Shown piece by piece: positions 5,534 to 6,615 of a DNA stretch of 6,615 nucleotides. The first letter of the stretch is position 1, and every line of letters starts with the position of its first letter. The stretch is taken from positions 1 through 6,615 of the forward strand of contig CAZFBZ010000064.1 of the NCBI GenBank assembly GCA_964517345.1, read 5' to 3'. The stretch comes from DAISLF01 sp964517345. Its GTDB lineage: Bacteria; Patescibacteriota; Gracilibacteria; Peribacterales; Peribacteraceae. The notes beneath the pieces were generated by a model, which saw only the letters and a list, made by a program, of their open reading frames with translations, made no database searches and was not told the DNA's origin. The position numbers and the translations under genes were made by a program.

Positions 5534-6248
5534 GGTGGCGGAGAACGGCGACGTAATGGAGCGGCAGGAACGGAAACGGGATGCGATCGATGCGGACAAC
5601 GGCCAGCGACGGGGGTATCCAGCCGCACAGCATCGATAGGTCTGCATCGTGCAGATGCCAGGGATTCTGAAGCGGCATCACGTCGCGCCCCGGAGAAAGC
5701 GACAGCAGCCCCCGCAGCCCCAGCGCGCCGCACAACCGCTTCGCCAGCTTGATCAGGCGCTCATGGGGCACACTGACCGCGGCAGTACCACCGGGCGCCA
5801 GCACGCGGGCGATCTCGCGGAGAACCGCGTCGGGATGAAGTGTGTGCTCCAGCACCTCCGAACAAGCGATCTTGTCGAAGAATGCATTTGGAAAATCCAG
5901 ATGCTCGGCATTCATACGCAGAACCGTCGCGTCTGCGCCAAGGCGGGCGGAAGCGCGTTCGACCATGGAGCGCGAGAGATCCACGCCGGTCTTGCGGCAG
6001 GGCGGGAACATCTGGAGCAGGTTGCCATCCCCGCAGCCGATATCCAGCACGCTCTCGCCGGGTGACGGATGCAGCGCGCGCAGAAGCGACCGGAGGCGCC
6101 GCGCGCCCGTCATCCGGATGACGGGATTGGAGCTGGTGAAATAGGCGTCCTGATCGTGCTCCAGAGCCAGGCGCTCGTTCCATGCGTCAAACGTAGCCAC
6201 AGTCGGCATATCGTGCCCTCCGGCCGTGTCCGGCATGGCGCGGCTCAC
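5520..6248 (-). CDS. Class I SAM-dependent methyltransferase (Methyltransf_11 type)
   Basis: A 242-residue cytosolic methyltransferase with a Rossmann-like fold. Motif I (VLDIGCGDG) is at 67-75 and binds S-adenosylmethionine. An acidic residue at the end of strand 2 (GVDLS, D90) is suited to the ribose hydroxyls, NAEHLDFP is at 113-120, motif IV/post-I FDKIACSEVLEHT is at 124-136, and ARVLAPGGTAAVSVP is at 147-161. The substrate cannot be read from the sequence. The tight arrangement with a polytopic membrane protein suggests a sugar, lipid carrier or glycolipid rather than a nucleic acid, but this is inference. The GTG at 6248 overlaps the preceding gene's stop (GTGA) and has GGAGG four bases upstream (6253-6257), so coupled translation is likely. 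ATG codons at 6236 and 6209 are alternatives that keep the whole fold. Confidence 0.92.
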   Translation of the reverse strand: MSRAMPDTAGGHDMPTVATFDAWNERLALEHDQDAYFTSSNPVIRMTGARRLRSLLRALHPSPGESVLDIGCGDGNLLQMFPPCRKTGVDLSRSMVERASARLGADATVLRMNAEHLDFPNAFFDKIACSEVLEHTLHPDAVLREIARVLAPGGTAAVSVPHERLIKLAKRLCGALGLRGLLSLSPGRDVMPLQNPWHLHDADLSMLCGWIPPSLAVVRIDRIPFPFLPLHYVAVLRHRADL

Positions 6249-6615
6249 TGCTCCTCCCCCACCGCAAGGGTCACCGCGGTCTTGCCCTCGGCGTCCGAGA
6301 CGATCAGCGAGAGCACTCGCTCACCCTTCTTGGCGGCAAGCGTGGTGGAGCCCCCGGCGCTCATCGTGCCTTCAATGGACCATCCCTGAGATTGAAGCTG
6401 TGTTTTGTAGTACGCCAGGACTTTCTCCGCGCTCTCGGACGTTTGCAGCACGACCATCGCACCCTGTTTGCCCGTCGTCGGATTCATGGAGGCGGAGTAC
6501 TGGATCTCGGCACCCGGATAGGTCGGCGCGTCCGAAGGCCAGTCCTTCGGCAGCGTGTTGCTGCCGGCATCGTAGGTCCCCTCGCTCGTCTCCACATGCA
6601 CCGTGCCGTCGCGGC
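6245..6615 (-). CDS. 'YPGA...YY...GW' domain protein, 5' end outside window
   Basis: The open frame runs off the window at 6615, so the N-terminus is missing; 122 complete codons are present. A GTG at 6601 could serve as a start, but in-frame coding continues upstream (RDGTVHVETSEG), so the gene is treated as partial. The visible part has LPKDWPSDAPTYPGAE (21-36), a beta-rich stretch, the helix SAEKVLAYYKTQLQSQGW (61-78) and a C-terminal beta sheet ending VTLAVGEEQ. This order ('P.YPGA', then 'YY...L...GW', then strands) is seen in many small exported or lipoprotein-like hypothetical proteins, where it looks like a compact alpha/beta domain of unknown role. Localisation cannot be judged without the N-terminus. 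Its stop overlaps the methyltransferase start by four bases, making it part of the same transcript. Confidence 0.8.
   Translation of the reverse strand, partial: RDGTVHVETSEGTYDAGSNTLPKDWPSDAPTYPGAEIQYSASMNPTTGKQGAMVVLQTSESAEKVLAYYKTQLQSQGWSIEGTMSAGGSTTLAAKKGERVLSLIVSDAEGKTAVTLAVGEEQ

Noticed and set aside
5534..5647. Upstream ATG start (5647) for the polytopic membrane protein
   Set aside because: It would overlap the methyltransferase by 128 bp and add a 38-residue Arg- and Cys-rich segment that is a shadow of the methyltransferase C-terminus.

Overview
GC-rich bacterial DNA, apparently from a short-read draft assembly: it contains a run of exactly 100 N (3891-3990) flanked by identical 55-bp contig ends. 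TGA acts as a normal stop in most genes, so this is standard code 11. Most starts lack a clear Shine-Dalgarno. I think an uncultured lineage such as Candidate Phyla Radiation bacteria (Peribacteria-like) is plausible, because Cys-repeat lipoproteins, pilin-like exported proteins and 'YPGA' domain proteins are common there. That is an impression from memory, not something the sequence proves.

Left arm, plus strand (68-3731): four co-directional, closely spaced genes that all act at the membrane or outside it. They are an AI-2E/PerM-type transporter, a small exported protein resembling the globular part of a type IV pilin or pseudopilin, a four-helix membrane protein, and a 448-residue lipoprotein with an N-terminal Cys-pair repeat and a long helical body. 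The last two share one base (TGATG) and are probably co-translated.

Centre (3681-4238): a tandem array with a 168-bp period. Each unit joins the last 14 shared codons of the lipoprotein gene (42 bp) to a 126-bp palindromic REP/MITE-like insert. The insert supplies a new stop codon. The displaced original 3' end (tail ARR instead of KR) survives at 4172-4225, beyond the last insert. The scaffold gap lies inside the array, so its copy number is unknown. If the 55-bp contig ends are one sequence, the minimum is three tails and two inserts.

Right arm, minus strand (6615-4232): three overlapping genes read toward the array. They are the 3' part of a 'YPGA...YY...GW' domain protein, a class I SAM-dependent methyltransferase, and a polytopic membrane protein with GT-C-like features. 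The pairing of methyltransferase and polytopic protein suggests, but does not prove, work on a surface glycan or lipid-linked substrate. The original stop of the lipoprotein gene and the stop of the membrane-protein gene face each other 6 bp apart, inside a perfect 7-bp hairpin stem.

No RNA genes, CRISPR array, integrase or transposase were seen. The most notable feature is the capture and tandem amplification of a gene's 3' end by a non-coding palindromic element.
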